64,000 nucleotides of DNA from Sphingomonas sp. (GTDB lineage: Bacteria > Pseudomonadota > Alphaproteobacteria > Sphingomonadales > Sphingomonadaceae), in the NCBI RefSeq assembly GCF_017744835.1, contig NZ_JAGIAM010000003.1, forward strand, positions 930,001 to 994,000. The letters run 5' to 3'. Below, one piece after another: positions 17,814 through 26,901 of the stretch (position 1 is its first letter; each line of letters starts with the position of its first letter). A model generated the notes under the pieces. It saw only the letters and a program-made list of their open reading frames with translations, was not told where the DNA came from and ran no database searches. The translations under genes and the position numbers were made by a program.

Positions 17814-19772
17814 ATGAAAACGCCACGCTGGAGCGCGCTCGCGCTGCCGATCCTGCTCGCCCATCCCGCCGCCGCGCAGGAGGCAGCGCCGCTGCTCCAT
17901 CCGATGTTCCAGGATCATGCCGTGCTCCAGCGCGACCGCCCGATTGCGATATGGGGCGATGCGCCGGCGGGAGAGACGGTGCGCGTGACGCTGGGGGAGC
18001 GCAAGGCGCAGGTGCGCGCCGATCCGGCGGGCCATTGGCGCGTCGACCTGCCCGCGATGCGCGCCGGCGGCCCCTACACGCTTGCGGTGACCACGGGCAG
18101 CGGCAAGACCCAACGCGCGGAGGACGTCATGCTGGGGGACGTCTGGCTCTGCTCGGGCCAGTCCAACATGGAATTCCCGGTGAGCGGCGTGCTGGGCGCG
18201 GCCGGCGAGATCGCTCGGGCGAACGACCCCGAACTGCGGCTGATGACCGTGGAGAAGAAGACCGCCCTCACGCCGCAGCGCCAATTCCCAGCACCGGTCC
18301 AGTGGCAGCCGACCACGCCGGAGAGCGTGCGCGACTTCTCCGCGGCCTGCTATTTCATGGCGCGAGACCTGCGTGCCTCGCAGAAAGTCCCGATGGGGCT
18401 GATCGACGCCAGCTGGGGCGGCACGGCAATCGACGCCTGGCGGCCCGAGAGCGCCCTCGCCACCGATCCGGGCGCGCAGGCCGATCTCGAGCTGCTGCGC
18501 ACCTATCGCGCCGATCCTGCGCGGGCGAGCGCGCTGTTCGGCCAGCGCTGGATGGCCTGGTATCGCGGCAAGACGGGCGATGCGGCGGGCACCGAGCCGT
18601 GGCAGATCGACGCGCCCGGCGAATGGCGCCCCCTGCCCTCGTTCGAAGCCTGGGAGAAATGGGGCGTCGCCGAGCTCGCTCAATACAACGGCATGCTCTG
18701 GTACCGCACCGAAGTGACGCTGACCGCCGAGCAGGCCGCGAAAGGCGCCGCGCTGGCGCTCGGCCCCGCCGACGACATGGACGCGAGCTTCGTCAATGGC
18801 GTGCCCGTGGGCGTCACCTATGCCTGGGGCGAGCCGCGGAACTATGCGCTCGCACCGGGCACGCTCAAGGCCGGCCGGAACGTGATCGCGGTGGGCGTGC
18901 TCGACACCTGGGGCGAAGGCGGGCTGACCGGCACGCCGGAGCAGCGTGCGATTCGCTTTGCCGACGGCACCAGCGTGCCGCTCGCCGGGCCCGAGGGTTG
19001 GCGCTGGCGCCGCGCGCCCGATGGCATCGGCGAGCCGCCGCACGCGCCCTGGGAAGCGATCGCGGGCTTTTCGGGCATCTACAATGCGATGATCGCGCCG
19101 ATCGGCCCTTATGGCCTGCGCGGCGCGGCCTGGTACCAGGGCGAGGCCAACGCCGGATCGCCCGGCGGCTATGCCGGCAAGCTCGGCAGCATGATGACGG
19201 CGTGGCGCAGCCAGTTCGGCAATGCGCGGATGCCCTTCCTCGTCGCCCAGCTCTCGGGCTGGGGACCGCGCGTGCCCCAGCCGGTCGAGAGCGGCTTCGC
19301 GCAAATCCGCGACGAGCAGCGCCGCGCGGTCGCCGCCGATCCGCATGCCGCGCTCGCGGTCACGATCGATCTCGGCGACGTCGTCGACATCCACCCGGCC
19401 AACAAGCTCGACGTCGGCCATCGCCTCGCCCGCGGCGCCGAGGCGCTGACCTATGGCGGCAAGGCATCGCCCTCGGGCCCCTGGCCGGTCGAGGCGCGTT
19501 ACGAGGGATCGGTCATCCGCGTCCGCTTCACCGGCGCGGACAAGGGGCTGGTGACCTACAGCGCCGCGCAGCCGATCGGCTTCGAGCTCTGCGGCGCCGC
19601 GCCCGGCAGCTGCCGCTTCGCCACGGCGGTGCTTTCGGGCACCGACGTGCTGGTCGCCGCCGGAGCAGGGCCCGCCGAGCGCGTGCGCTTCTGCTGGGGC
19701 GACAGCCCGATCTGCAACCTCTACGACGGGACCGGCCTGCCGGCGACGCCGTTCGAGCTGCCGGTCCGTTAG
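17814..19772 (+). CDS. Secreted sialate O-acetylesterase family protein
   Basis: 652 residues with a signal peptide ending at AHPAAAQ. The SGNH-type esterase motif CSGQSNMEF carries the nucleophile Ser117; [20 protein letters not shown] supplies a second conserved block and [10 protein letters not shown] the Asp-x-x-His pair. A beta-sandwich insert (about residues 260-400) separates the parts, as in family members. It removes O-acetyl groups from sialic acid or, in plant-associated bacteria, from acetylated glycans. GGAGGAG precedes the ATG at 17814. The gene stands alone between cdd and dcd. Confidence 0.87.
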   Translation: MKTPRWSALALPILLAHPAAAQEAAPLLHPMFQDHAVLQRDRPIAIWGDAPAGETVRVTLGERKAQVRADPAGHWRVDLPAMRAGGPYTLAVTTGSGKTQRAEDVMLGDVWLCSGQSNMEFPVSGVLGAAGEIARANDPELRLMTVEKKTALTPQRQFPAPVQWQPTTPESVRDFSAACYFMARDLRASQKVPMGLIDASWGGTAIDAWRPESALATDPGAQADLELLRTYRADPARASALFGQRWMAWYRGKTGDAAGTEPWQIDAPGEWRPLPSFEAWEKWGVAELAQYNGMLWYRTEVTLTAEQAAKGAALALGPADDMDASFVNGVPVGVTYAWGEPRNYALAPGTLKAGRNVIAVGVLDTWGEGGLTGTPEQRAIRFADGTSVPLAGPEGWRWRRAPDGIGEPPHAPWEAIAGFSGIYNAMIAPIGPYGLRGAAWYQGEANAGSPGGYAGKLGSMMTAWRSQFGNARMPFLVAQLSGWGPRVPQPVESGFAQIRDEQRRAVAADPHAALAVTIDLGDVVDIHPANKLDVGHRLARGAEALTYGGKASPSGPWPVEARYEGSVIRVRFTGADKGLVTYSAAQPIGFELCGAAPGSCRFATAVLSGTDVLVAAGAGPAERVRFCWGDSPICNLYDGTGLPATPFELPVR

Positions 19773-19831
19773 GCCTTGCGGAGCGCCGCGCTTCCCGCGA
19801 AACGACTCTCCTCATCCGTCCGGAGCCCCGA

Positions 19832-20383
19832 ATGATCCTTTCCGACCGCTGGATTCGCGAGCAGGCCCTCAACCACGGCATGATCGAGCCGTTCGTCGAG
19901 GCGCAGCGGCGCGAGGGATGCATCAGCTACGGCCTGTCCTCCTACGGCTATGACGCGCGCGTGGCGGACGAGTTCAAGATCTTCACCAATGTCGACAGCG
20001 CCGTGGTGGATCCCAAGGACTTCGCCGCGAATAGCTTCGTCGATCGCAAGACCGACGTGTGCGTGATCCCGCCCAACAGCTTCGCGCTGGCGCGGACGGT
20101 CGAATATTTCCGCGTGCCGCGCGACGTGCTGGTGATCTGCCTCGGCAAGTCGACCTATGCGCGCTGCGGGATCATCGTGAACGTGACTCCGCTCGAGCCC
20201 GAATGGGAGGGGCACGTCACGCTCGAATTCTCGAACACCACGCCGCTGCCGGCGAAGATCTACGCCAACGAAGGCGCGTGCCAGTTCCTCTTCCTCAAGG
20301 GCGACCAGCCCTGCGAGACGAGCTATGCCGACCGCGCCGGCAAGTACATGGGCCAGCGCGGCGTGACGCTGCCGCGGCTCTGA
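19832..20383 (+). CDS. dcd: dCTP deaminase
   Basis: 183 residues. It converts dCTP to dUTP for thymidylate synthesis. Conserved features are [11 protein letters not shown], the YGYDARV and CIPPN-type segments, [13 protein letters not shown] with the catalytic region, and [19 protein letters not shown], including the active-site glutamate. The C-terminal [12 protein letters not shown] tail closes over substrate. The start at 19832 is the only one giving the family N-terminus. Confidence 0.95.
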   Translation: MILSDRWIREQALNHGMIEPFVEAQRREGCISYGLSSYGYDARVADEFKIFTNVDSAVVDPKDFAANSFVDRKTDVCVIPPNSFALARTVEYFRVPRDVLVICLGKSTYARCGIIVNVTPLEPEWEGHVTLEFSNTTPLPAKIYANEGACQFLFLKGDQPCETSYADRAGKYMGQRGVTLPRL

Positions 20384-20391
20384 AGCCCGTC

Positions 20392-20432
20392 AAAAACGCA
20401 AACGGCCGCGCATGCATTCCGCATGCGCAGCC
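20392..20432 (-). terminator. Rho-independent terminator of the small TPR gene
   Basis: Stem GCGCATGC (20408-20415), loop of five, complementary GCATGCGC (20421-20428). Read on the minus strand it is followed by GGCCGTTTGCGTTTTTG, a T-rich tract at 20392-20402. Confidence 0.65.
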
Positions 20433-20459
20433 GCTTGCCTTGCCTTCCCGGCGGGTGCG

Positions 20460-20810
20460 TCAGCGCGCGCTGAACTGCACCGTCTGGAGGCGCTGGAGGC
20501 CCGCGCGCGCGATCGCGTGCGAACTGGTGGTCCGCCGCGAGGCGAGGTCGAGCAGCACTTCGTCCTGCGCCAGCACCTTGTTGTAGACCGCACGTGCCTC
20601 GGCCGACCGGCCGGTCTGCGAATAGACCGCAGCCAGGTTGAGCAGCAGCTCGGGCTGGTCAGGGCGCGCGCGCAGCTCGGAGGCCAGCTTGAGCTCGGCC
20701 TTGTCATAGGCGCCGCCCACGATCTCGCGAGCCGCAGTGCTTTCCTGGGCCTGGGCCGGCAGGGCTGCCGCCAGCGGCGCGGCGGCAAGAAGTAGCAGAG
20801 CGATACGCAT
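20460..20810 (-). CDS. Small secreted TPR-like protein
   Basis: 116 residues with a signal peptide (MRIALLLLAAAPLAAALPAQAQ). The mature part has a single TPR pair (YDKAELKLASELRARPDQPELLLNLAAVYSQTGRSAEARAVYNKVL) and a short C-terminal helix, so it is probably a periplasmic binding module. AGAGG sits upstream of the ATG at 20810, better than an in-frame start six codons earlier. A terminator follows at 20392-20432, so it is likely monocistronic. Function unknown. Confidence 0.72.
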   Translation of the reverse strand: MRIALLLLAAAPLAAALPAQAQESTAAREIVGGAYDKAELKLASELRARPDQPELLLNLAAVYSQTGRSAEARAVYNKVLAQDEVLLDLASRRTTSSHAIARAGLQRLQTVQFSAR

Positions 20811-20916
20811 GGCAACCTCTCGATCCATTACGTCACGATTTCATTCTCGTGACATTTCCATGACTCCTGTGTGACACTTTTGTTTCTCCGCAGCAAGGCT
20901 GCCTGGACCCGGGCAC

Positions 20917-20947
20917 AAAAAAAAGGCGGTCCCGAAGGACCGCCTTT
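20917..20947 (-). terminator. Terminator of the tonB-exbB-exbD-exbD operon
   Basis: A perfect 11-bp stem AAAGGCGGTCC / GGACCGCCTTT with a CGAA tetraloop (20922-20947), followed on the minus strand by an eight-T run (20917-20924). It lies about 35 bases after the last exbD stop. Confidence 0.93.
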
Positions 20948-20981
20948 CCGAATTCCCTAGGCTGCGCCGAAGCGCGGCCGA

Positions 20982-21410
20982 TCAGAAGTCGTTGCGATAC
21001 TGCTCGTTGCCGACGAAGCCGAGCTTGGTCACGTTCGCGCGCTTCACGATCGCAAGCACCTTGTCGACCACATCGTAGCGGGCGTTCGGATCGGGCTGGA
21101 AGTGCAGCTCGGGCTCCGGATCGCGCTGGAGCGATGCGTCGAGATACTGACGCAGGGTCAGCTCGTCGATCTGCACGCTGTTCCAGAAGATGTTGCCGTT
21201 CGCGTCGATGTAGAGCTTGTTCTTCTCGGGCTCGATCGGCGTCTGCGGGGTGGGGTTGTTGCTCTGGGGCAGGTCAACCTTCACCGCATGCGTCTGGATC
21301 GGGATCGTGATGATGAACATGATGAGGAGCACGAGCATGACGTCGATCAACGGCGTCGTGTTCATCTCCATCATCGGTTCGCCGTCGTCGCGGCCACCGC
21401 TCATTGCCAT
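20982..21410 (-). CDS. exbD: Biopolymer transporter ExbD (second copy)
   Basis: 142 residues. One N-terminal membrane helix (MLVLLIMFIITIPI, about residues 25-40) carries the proton-pathway aspartate just before it in PLIDVML, and a periplasmic domain follows. It forms the stator with ExbB that uses the proton gradient to energise TonB. It is the last gene of a tonB-exbB-exbD-exbD operon; the sister exbD ends 26 bases upstream. Two different ExbDs in tandem are common in Xanthomonas-like and sphingomonad operons, where the second can be needed only for some substrates. Confidence 0.9.
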   Translation of the reverse strand: MAMSGGRDDGEPMMEMNTTPLIDVMLVLLIMFIITIPIQTHAVKVDLPQSNNPTPQTPIEPEKNKLYIDANGNIFWNSVQIDELTLRQYLDASLQRDPEPELHFQPDPNARYDVVDKVLAIVKRANVTKLGFVGNEQYRNDF

Positions 21411-21436
21411 TTCAAAAACTCCTCAAACGGTGCGCG

Positions 21437-21916
21437 TCACAGCCGGACGTTGGCGGAACCTGCCTCGGGCTCCGAGATGAAGCCGACCTTGGCAAACCCG
21501 GCCATCTGCATCGTGTAGATGGTACCACCGATGCAGCGATAGGGCGTGTTCACGTCGCCGCGGATATGCACTTCGGGCAGCTCCAGCCCGGCCGCGTTCG
21601 GTCCGCCCTGGCGGTCGATCTCGGCCTTGAGCTTCGCGACCGCGCGGTCGAGCAGCTCCTTGCTCGAAACCGGCGTCATGCCCCAGAAGACCTGGCACTG
21701 GCCGTTCGATCCGGTCACCGAAAGCGACACGTTCTCGGGCTTGGTCGTGGTCGGCTCGAACTGCACCTTGGGAAGCTGCAGATCGACAGTCTGAATCACC
21801 ACGGGAACGGCGATCAGGAAGATGATCAGAAGCACCAGCATCACGTCCACGAGGGGCGTGGTGTTGATGTCCGACATCGGGGCTTCGTCGCCGCCTTCGC
21901 CTACGCTCATCGCCAT
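21437..21916 (-). CDS. exbD: Biopolymer transporter ExbD (first copy)
   Basis: 159 residues. Same layout as the downstream copy: MSDINTTPLVDVMLVLLIIFLIAVPVV gives the conserved membrane aspartate and helix, then a periplasmic domain. It differs in having two cysteines (GQCQVFWG, YRCIGG) and the insertion RQGGPNAAGLELPEVHIRGD, so the two ExbDs are diverged paralogues rather than recent duplicates. It follows exbB by about 87 bases. Confidence 0.9.
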   Translation of the reverse strand: MAMSVGEGGDEAPMSDINTTPLVDVMLVLLIIFLIAVPVVIQTVDLQLPKVQFEPTTTKPENVSLSVTGSNGQCQVFWGMTPVSSKELLDRAVAKLKAEIDRQGGPNAAGLELPEVHIRGDVNTPYRCIGGTIYTMQMAGFAKVGFISEPEAGSANVRL

Positions 21917-22003
21917 TGGGCGTTATCCTATCCTTCTAACTGCCGCCGGACATTGCCGGAGGCAGGGCCGCGCGCGACCGGCGCGGCCCATTTTCCGTTC
22001 TGC

Positions 22004-22798
22004 TTACGCGCGGGTCTGCACGCCACCGGCCTGGCCGGCGGTCGTGGTGGTCCCGGCCGGCTTGGCGACCGGCGCAGCCTTCTTGGCAGCGGCGTTGGCG
22101 GCCGGGCGAACCTTGCCGTCCGAAGCCAGGTAGCCGAGCACGTCGTTCGAGAACGCGTTCAGGTTCTCGGCGATCGCCTTGTTGCGGCGCTGCAGGAAGT
22201 TGTACGCGAGCACCGCCGGAACGGCGACGACCAGACCGAGCGCGGTCATGATCAGCGCTTCACCAACCGGGCCGGCGACGGCGTCGATCGAGGCCTGGCC
22301 AGCCGCACCGATCTTGATCAGCGCGCGGTAGATGCCGATCACGGTACCGAACAGACCGATGAACGGCGCGGTCGCGCCGGTCGTGGCGAGGAACGCCAGG
22401 CCGCCGTTGAGCGACGAGTTGATCGCGTCTTCCGAGCGCTTCAGCGAGCCGTGCAGCCAGTCGTGCGCTTCGACCGGATCGGTCAGCAGCTTGTACTGCT
22501 CCTGGGCCTCGATGCCGTCGTCGACGATCTGGCGATAGGCCGAGTTCTTCTCGAGCTTCGCAGCGCCTTCGCGCAGGCTGGTCGACGACCAGAAGCTGGC
22601 GCGGACGCGCTTCGCCTGGTTGATGATCTTCTGCTGCTCGAACAGCTTGGTGAACAGGATGTAGAGCGAGACGAAGAGCATCAGCACGAGGATGCCGAAC
22701 ACGGTCTGCGAGATGAGACCGCCTTCGCGGAGTGCGGGGAGCAGGCCGTACGGATTGCCGCCCTTGGGCGCCGCAGCGGCGAGAATGGTCGTGAACAT
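22004..22798 (-). CDS. exbB: ExbB/TolQ-family proton channel
   Basis: 264 residues. Three membrane helices are visible: near residues 29-50 (SQTVFGILVLMLFVSLYILF), 140-165 (GGLAFLATTGATAPFIGLFGTVIGIY) and 180-205 (ALIMTALGLVVAVPAVLAYNF). The GLFGTVIGI and TALGLVVAVPAV motifs line the proton path. The C-terminal tail after residue 230 is Ala/Lys/Pro-rich and unlike E. coli ExbB. Pentameric channel that powers TonB together with ExbD. Second gene of the operon. Confidence 0.92.
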   Translation of the reverse strand: MFTTILAAAAPKGGNPYGLLPALREGGLISQTVFGILVLMLFVSLYILFTKLFEQQKIINQAKRVRASFWSSTSLREGAAKLEKNSAYRQIVDDGIEAQEQYKLLTDPVEAHDWLHGSLKRSEDAINSSLNGGLAFLATTGATAPFIGLFGTVIGIYRALIKIGAAGQASIDAVAGPVGEALIMTALGLVVAVPAVLAYNFLQRRNKAIAENLNAFSNDVLGYLASDGKVRPAANAAAKKAAPVAKPAGTTTTAGQAGGVQTRA

Positions 22799-22860
22799 CG
22801 GTTTGTCTTTCCTATTGAGAGTTGCTGCCTAAGCCCCGGCCTGAAGGCCGGCAGGACTGA

Positions 22861-23535
22861 TCACTTCGGAATTTGCCACCGCACCGAGCGGGACGAGGAA
22901 GAACGGATCGGATTTCCGTTCTGGTCGAGCGCCGGCGAGTACCGGCCCTTGCGGGTGAGCGCGCGGCACGCCGCCTGGTCGAGAGCCGGGTGGCCGCTCG
23001 AAGAGGTGACGCGGCAATTCTCCACGCGACCCTGCTCGCTGATGTCCCACGCGATGCGGACAGTACCCTCTTCCTCGTTGCGAAGCGACGCGGGGGGATA
23101 GTCGTCCTGGGTGATCCACTGCGCGGGATCGCCCTTGGCGCCGGCTTGCTTGTTGACGCGCGGCGGAGCCGGCGGCGCAGGCGGAGCCGGCGGCGCGGGC
23201 GGAGCCGGCGGGGTGATCGGCGGGGGCGGCGGAATCGTCTGCGTCGTCTGCATCGGCGGCGACGGGACCTGCACCTGCACCTGTGCCGGCGGAGTCACGA
23301 TCTGCGTCGGCGGCGGCGGCACCGGAGTATCCGGCGGCGGCGGCGGCGGGGGCACCTCCTCGGGCGGGGGCGGCGGCTCTTCGACCTCGAAGGTCTTAAG
23401 CTCTTCCGCCTTCTTCTTGATATATTGGTATGCCAGACCCGTGACGAAGGCATAACCCATGCCAGCCACGATCACTGCGACCAGGATGATCGCAACGAAC
23501 CGGCTGCCACTTACATTCCGGTCAGCGTAAGCCAT
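22861..23535 (-). CDS. tonB: Energy transducer TonB
   Basis: 224 residues. A single N-terminal membrane anchor (FVAIILVAVIVAGMGYAFV) is followed by a periplasm-spanning proline-rich stretch (about residues 50-130) with PPPPPEEVPPPPPPPD and a repeated PPA unit, then the C-terminal TonB domain (DDYPPASLRNEEEGTVRIAW, SSSGHPALDQAACRALTRKGRYSPA). It carries energy from ExbBD to outer-membrane receptors. First gene of the operon and a natural partner for the two receptors encoded near 50 and 58 kb. Confidence 0.93.
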   Translation of the reverse strand: MAYADRNVSGSRFVAIILVAVIVAGMGYAFVTGLAYQYIKKKAEELKTFEVEEPPPPPEEVPPPPPPPDTPVPPPPTQIVTPPAQVQVQVPSPPMQTTQTIPPPPPITPPAPPAPPAPPAPPAPPRVNKQAGAKGDPAQWITQDDYPPASLRNEEEGTVRIAWDISEQGRVENCRVTSSSGHPALDQAACRALTRKGRYSPALDQNGNPIRSSSSRSVRWQIPK

Positions 23536-23757
23536 TCGGCAACGTCACTCCTCTAAAACCTGCGACCCTGGGCGGTGGTGTTCCACGCGCACAAGCCCGC
23601 CCGCCGTGCGCTTGCTAATGCGCCCGTTCGGCAGAGCGCGAGTCTCTATCGTGGCGATCCGGCGTACGCAAACGCTTTGTCGGACATTAATGCCCTATCG
23701 CCGCCACATGACCGAATTATTTCTATATAAGGCCACCCTCATGGGGTAACGAAAAGC

Positions 23758-24594
23758 ATGATCCGCGTACTCTTTATGGCGTTTTGTTGCGCCCTCTCGT
23801 TAACGACTCCTCAAGTTTTTGCCCAAGAATCAACACAAAGTTCGGCGGCACCAACAACTGTATTACCCGGCTACGCCACTATTGCGGGGCAGGTCATCGG
23901 CGCACCCGCGATCATCGATGCGCGCATCCGCAGCGCGACGCGAATCAAGGGCCCGGAGGCCGCAAACGTCCCTGCCGGCCGGGCGCGCTTCTATATAGAA
24001 GCCGATGTTCTCGCGCTGATTCGCGGCGCGAATCCCCTCCCCGCGCGCATCGGATATCTGGCCGACCTGCCGCTCGCCGCGCGCGGGCGCGAGCCCAAGC
24101 TCAAGAAGCAGCGCGTCCTGCTTTTCGCACGTCCCGTGGAGGGACGCGCCGATCAGGTGCAGCTCACCGGCCTCGACGGCCAGCGAATCTGGTCGGCCGA
24201 GCTCGACGCCCAGGTCCGAGCGATCACGCGCGACGTCATCGCCGCCAACGCGCCTCCCGCCATCACCGGAGCTGGCAATGCCTTCCACGTGCCGGGGTCG
24301 CTTCCCGGCGAGGGCGAGACCCAGGTCTTCCTCCAGACCGCGAACAATGCTCCCGTGTCGCTCCAGATTCTGCGCCGACCCGGGGAGACACCGCGCTGGT
24401 CGGTGTCGCTGGGCGACATCGTCGACGAATCGGCGGGCCCGCCGGCGCGCGACACGCTGCTCTGGTATCGCCTCGCCTGCGGTCTGCCGCGCGAGCTGCC
24501 GGCGACCAGCATCGAATCGGACAATCCCGCCAACGCCGCGATCGCGCGCGAGGATTATGCGATGGTCCTGAAGGCGCTGGGGCCGTGCGCCTGA
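23758..24594 (+). CDS. Secreted protein of unknown function
   Basis: 278 residues with a signal peptide ending at PQVFAQ. The mature part has ATIAGQVIGAPAIIDARIRSATRIKG, FYIEADVLALIRGANPLPARIGYL and a LFARPVEGRADQVQLTGLDGQ segment, suggesting a beta-rich domain. I recognise no named family. The first 100 bases are less GC-biased than the surroundings. TATATAAG about 30 bases before the ATG may be part of its promoter. It is divergent from tonB and convergent with folB. Confidence 0.7.
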   Translation: MIRVLFMAFCCALSLTTPQVFAQESTQSSAAPTTVLPGYATIAGQVIGAPAIIDARIRSATRIKGPEAANVPAGRARFYIEADVLALIRGANPLPARIGYLADLPLAARGREPKLKKQRVLLFARPVEGRADQVQLTGLDGQRIWSAELDAQVRAITRDVIAANAPPAITGAGNAFHVPGSLPGEGETQVFLQTANNAPVSLQILRRPGETPRWSVSLGDIVDESAGPPARDTLLWYRLACGLPRELPATSIESDNPANAAIAREDYAMVLKALGPCA

Positions 24595-24607
24595 ACTGCC
24601 GATTCCT

Positions 24608-24621
24608 CTCCCTGCAGGGAG
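24608..24621. repeat. CTCCCTGCAGGGAG palindrome between convergent genes
   Basis: A perfect 14-bp palindrome in the 45-base gap between the secreted-protein gene and folB, extended by G-rich sequence on the right. It may be a bidirectional transcription stop but no T-run follows on either strand. Similar CCCTCC/GGAGGG palindromes occur at 3011-3123 and near 14570. Confidence 0.5.
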
Positions 24622-24639
24622 GGAGGGGAGCGCTGACGC

Positions 24640-25044
24640 CTATCGCCGGTTCCGGACCAGCGTCACTCCGATCGATTCGCCATGCTCGGCGATCGCCAGC
24701 TTAACGATCCGCACCTCGACGCGCTGCACGCGCGCATCGGACACGAACAGCGTGTCGCAGATGTGCTCGGCGACCGCTTCGATCAGCGTGAAGTGCACGT
24801 CGGTGGGCAGCGCAGTGGTCGCGGCGTGCTTGAGATCGATATAGCTCTTCGACGCGCTGAGCGGCGTCTCGGGGTCGAAGCGCTCGGGCATGTCCAGGTC
24901 CGCGGTCACCGAGATGCGCAGCGGCTGCGGCAGGTGCGTCTCCTCGGAATAGATGCCGGTGAGGACTTGAACCTCGAGGTCATGGACCTGGAGCTGGAGG
25001 AGATCGGGCAAATCTTGGGCCTTTCGTGGAATCCGGCGCCCCAT
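24640..25044 (-). CDS. folB: Dihydroneopterin aldolase
   Basis: 134 residues. Tunnelling-fold enzyme of folate synthesis that cleaves 7,8-dihydroneopterin to 6-hydroxymethyl-dihydropterin and glycolaldehyde. The family pattern is visible: LEVQVLTGIYSEETHLPQPLRISVTADLD, SYIDLKHAATT, and TLIEAVAEHICDTLF with the pterin-binding glutamate. The start is MGRRIPRK at 25044; the upstream open frame overlaps the GNAT gene and is arginine-rich shadow. Confidence 0.85.
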   Translation of the reverse strand: MGRRIPRKAQDLPDLLQLQVHDLEVQVLTGIYSEETHLPQPLRISVTADLDMPERFDPETPLSASKSYIDLKHAATTALPTDVHFTLIEAVAEHICDTLFVSDARVQRVEVRIVKLAIAEHGESIGVTLVRNRR

Positions 25045-25172
25045 AGCAGAAGCCGCCGCGGGGGAAAGCCGCGCCCGGTCTTTCCGCGATTCTCTCTTGC
25101 ATGATCGCGGATCGCGGATAAAGCGCGCGACCCCGGCAGTCCCGCCGGACAATTGCGCAAGGATCATATGCG

Positions 25173-25697
25173 TTGATCGCACTCGTGCCGCTCGCGAACG
25201 TCTCCCCTCAAGCTGTCGAGACGCTGCTCGACCATGCTTTCGGACCGGATCGACGTACGCGCACGGCCTATCGCGTGCGTGAGGGCCTGGAACCGGTACC
25301 CGAGCTGAGCTTCGCCGCGGTCGACGAGGACGAGAGCCTGATCGGCGCGATCCAGTGCTGGCCGGTCGAGCTCGCCTGCGACGACGGCGCGCGGGTGCCG
25401 ATGGTGATGGTCGGCCCGGTCGCAGTCGAGCCAGGGCGTCAGCAGGGTGGCATCGGGCGCGCATTGATGGACCGGATGCTCGACGCGGTGGCGGCGGGCG
25501 GCGTCGAAGGAGCCGACAAGCTGATGCTGGTCGGCGACCCCGAATATTACGGCCGCTTCTTCGCCTTCACCGCCGAACGCACCGCCGGCTGGCGCCTTCC
25601 GGGTCCGTTCGAAGCGCGGCGGCTGCTCGCGCGCGGCGACGCGGTGCCCGATTGTGCCGGCATGCTGGGCCCTCGCCTCGCGCGACCGGCAGCCTGA
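25173..25697 (+). CDS. GNAT-family N-acetyltransferase
   Basis: 174 residues. GNAT core with VMVGPVAVEPGRQQGGIGRALM, which contains the acetyl-CoA pyrophosphate loop (RQQGGIG), and the later KLMLVGDPEYYGRFF strand-helix typical of the YhbS-like branch. The substrate is unknown. The start is a TTG at 25173, preceded by AAGGA at nine bases; no in-frame ATG exists nearby. It heads a run of four same-direction genes. Confidence 0.83.
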   Translation: MIALVPLANVSPQAVETLLDHAFGPDRRTRTAYRVREGLEPVPELSFAAVDEDESLIGAIQCWPVELACDDGARVPMVMVGPVAVEPGRQQGGIGRALMDRMLDAVAAGGVEGADKLMLVGDPEYYGRFFAFTAERTAGWRLPGPFEARRLLARGDAVPDCAGMLGPRLARPAA

Positions 25698-25744
25698 CGA
25701 TCAGATTTCGACAAACCGGGCCCGATCCGACTAAGGGACTGCGC

Positions 25745-26311
25745 ATGCCCTCCCCGCCCCCGCCCGATTTCGCCAGCCTGTCGCTCGCCGAAATCGCGCG
25801 GCTGGCGGAGGAGAACCGGCTGCCCCCCGTCGAAAGCTGGAATCCGCAGCACTGCGGGCACAGCGACATGCGAATCGCGCGGGATGGCAGCTGGTTTCAC
25901 CAGGGCTCGCCGATCGGCCGTCCCGCGATGGTGCGGCTCTTCTCGACGATCCTGCGTCGCGAGCCCGATGGCCGCTTCGTGCTGGTCACCCCGGTCGAGA
26001 AGCTCGACATCGACGTCGAGGACGCACCCTTCGTCGCCGTCGAAATGAAGGCCGAGGGTGAAGGCGCGGGCATGCGCCTCGGCTTCCGGCTCAACACCGG
26101 CGACCTGGTGACTGCGGGACCCGAGCACGCGCTTCGCTTCGAGGAGCGCGAGGACGGTCCTCGCCCCTATCTCCACGTCCGCCGCGGGCTCGAGGCGCTG
26201 GTGGCGCGCAGCGTCTATTACGAGCTGGCCGAGATCGCCCTCGCCAATGGAAGCACGCCGCCGGGCGTGTGGAGCGACGGCGCTTTCTTCCCGCTGGAGC
26301 CCGAGGCATGA
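25745..26311 (+). CDS. DUF1285 family protein
   Basis: 188 residues, cytoplasmic, no signal. Family features are ESWNPQHCGHSDMRIARDGSW, the RPAMVRLFSTILRREPDG block and EDAPFVAVEM, followed by VARSVYYELAEIA. The function is unknown. AAGGGA precedes the ATG at 25745. Its stop overlaps the start of the NUDIX gene (ATGA), so translation is probably coupled. Confidence 0.85.
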   Translation: MPSPPPPDFASLSLAEIARLAEENRLPPVESWNPQHCGHSDMRIARDGSWFHQGSPIGRPAMVRLFSTILRREPDGRFVLVTPVEKLDIDVEDAPFVAVEMKAEGEGAGMRLGFRLNTGDLVTAGPEHALRFEEREDGPRPYLHVRRGLEALVARSVYYELAEIALANGSTPPGVWSDGAFFPLEPEA

Positions 26312-26901
26312 CGCTCGCCGAGCGGCTACGCGTCGCGCTCGACGCGGCGCATGCGGAGGGACCGGTGCTGCTCCCCGGCGACCATTTCGACTTCGATCCC
26401 GAAGTGCGCGGCAGCCCCGCGGCGGTGCTGATTGCCGTCACCGATCGGCCTGATCCGGGCGTGATCCTGACACGCCGGACCGAGACGCTGCGCCGCCATG
26501 CTGGCCAGGTCGCCTTTCCGGGCGGGCGCATCGATCCGGGCGAAGGGCCGATCGACGCCGCGCTGCGCGAGGCGGAGGAAGAGGTCGGGCTTCCGCGCGC
26601 GCAGGTCCAAGTCGTCGGCACCGCGGACCGCTATCGCACCGTTACCGGCTATGACGTGACTCCCGTGGTCGGCGTAGTGCCGCCGGATCTGCAGCTCGTC
26701 CCTTCCGAGGCCGAGGTGGCGGCGGTTTTCGAAGCGCCGCTCTCCTTCCTCCTCGATCACGCCAATCACCGCCAGGCGAGCGCGCTCTATCAGGGGCGCG
26801 AGCGGCATTATTATGAGATCCTATGGGACAATCACCGGATTTGGGGTGCGACAGCGGCCATGATCGTCAATCTCTCGCGACGACTGCGATGGACCGCATG
26901 A
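26308..26901 (+). CDS. NUDIX hydrolase, CoA pyrophosphatase type
   Basis: 197 residues. The NUDIX box is complete: Gly73, Glu79 and REAEEEVGL at 87-95. The preceding HAGQVAFPGGRID is typical of the NudL/CoA diphosphatase branch, which hydrolyses CoA to 3',5'-ADP and phosphopantetheine. It overlaps genes on both sides by ATGA, forming a tight DUF1285-nudix-cca operon. Confidence 0.87.
   Translation: MTLAERLRVALDAAHAEGPVLLPGDHFDFDPEVRGSPAAVLIAVTDRPDPGVILTRRTETLRRHAGQVAFPGGRIDPGEGPIDAALREAEEEVGLPRAQVQVVGTADRYRTVTGYDVTPVVGVVPPDLQLVPSEAEVAAVFEAPLSFLLDHANHRQASALYQGRERHYYEILWDNHRIWGATAAMIVNLSRRLRWTA

Noticed and set aside
23111..23455. Glycine-rich plus-strand frame within tonB
   Set aside because: It is the complement of the proline-codon repeats of TonB.
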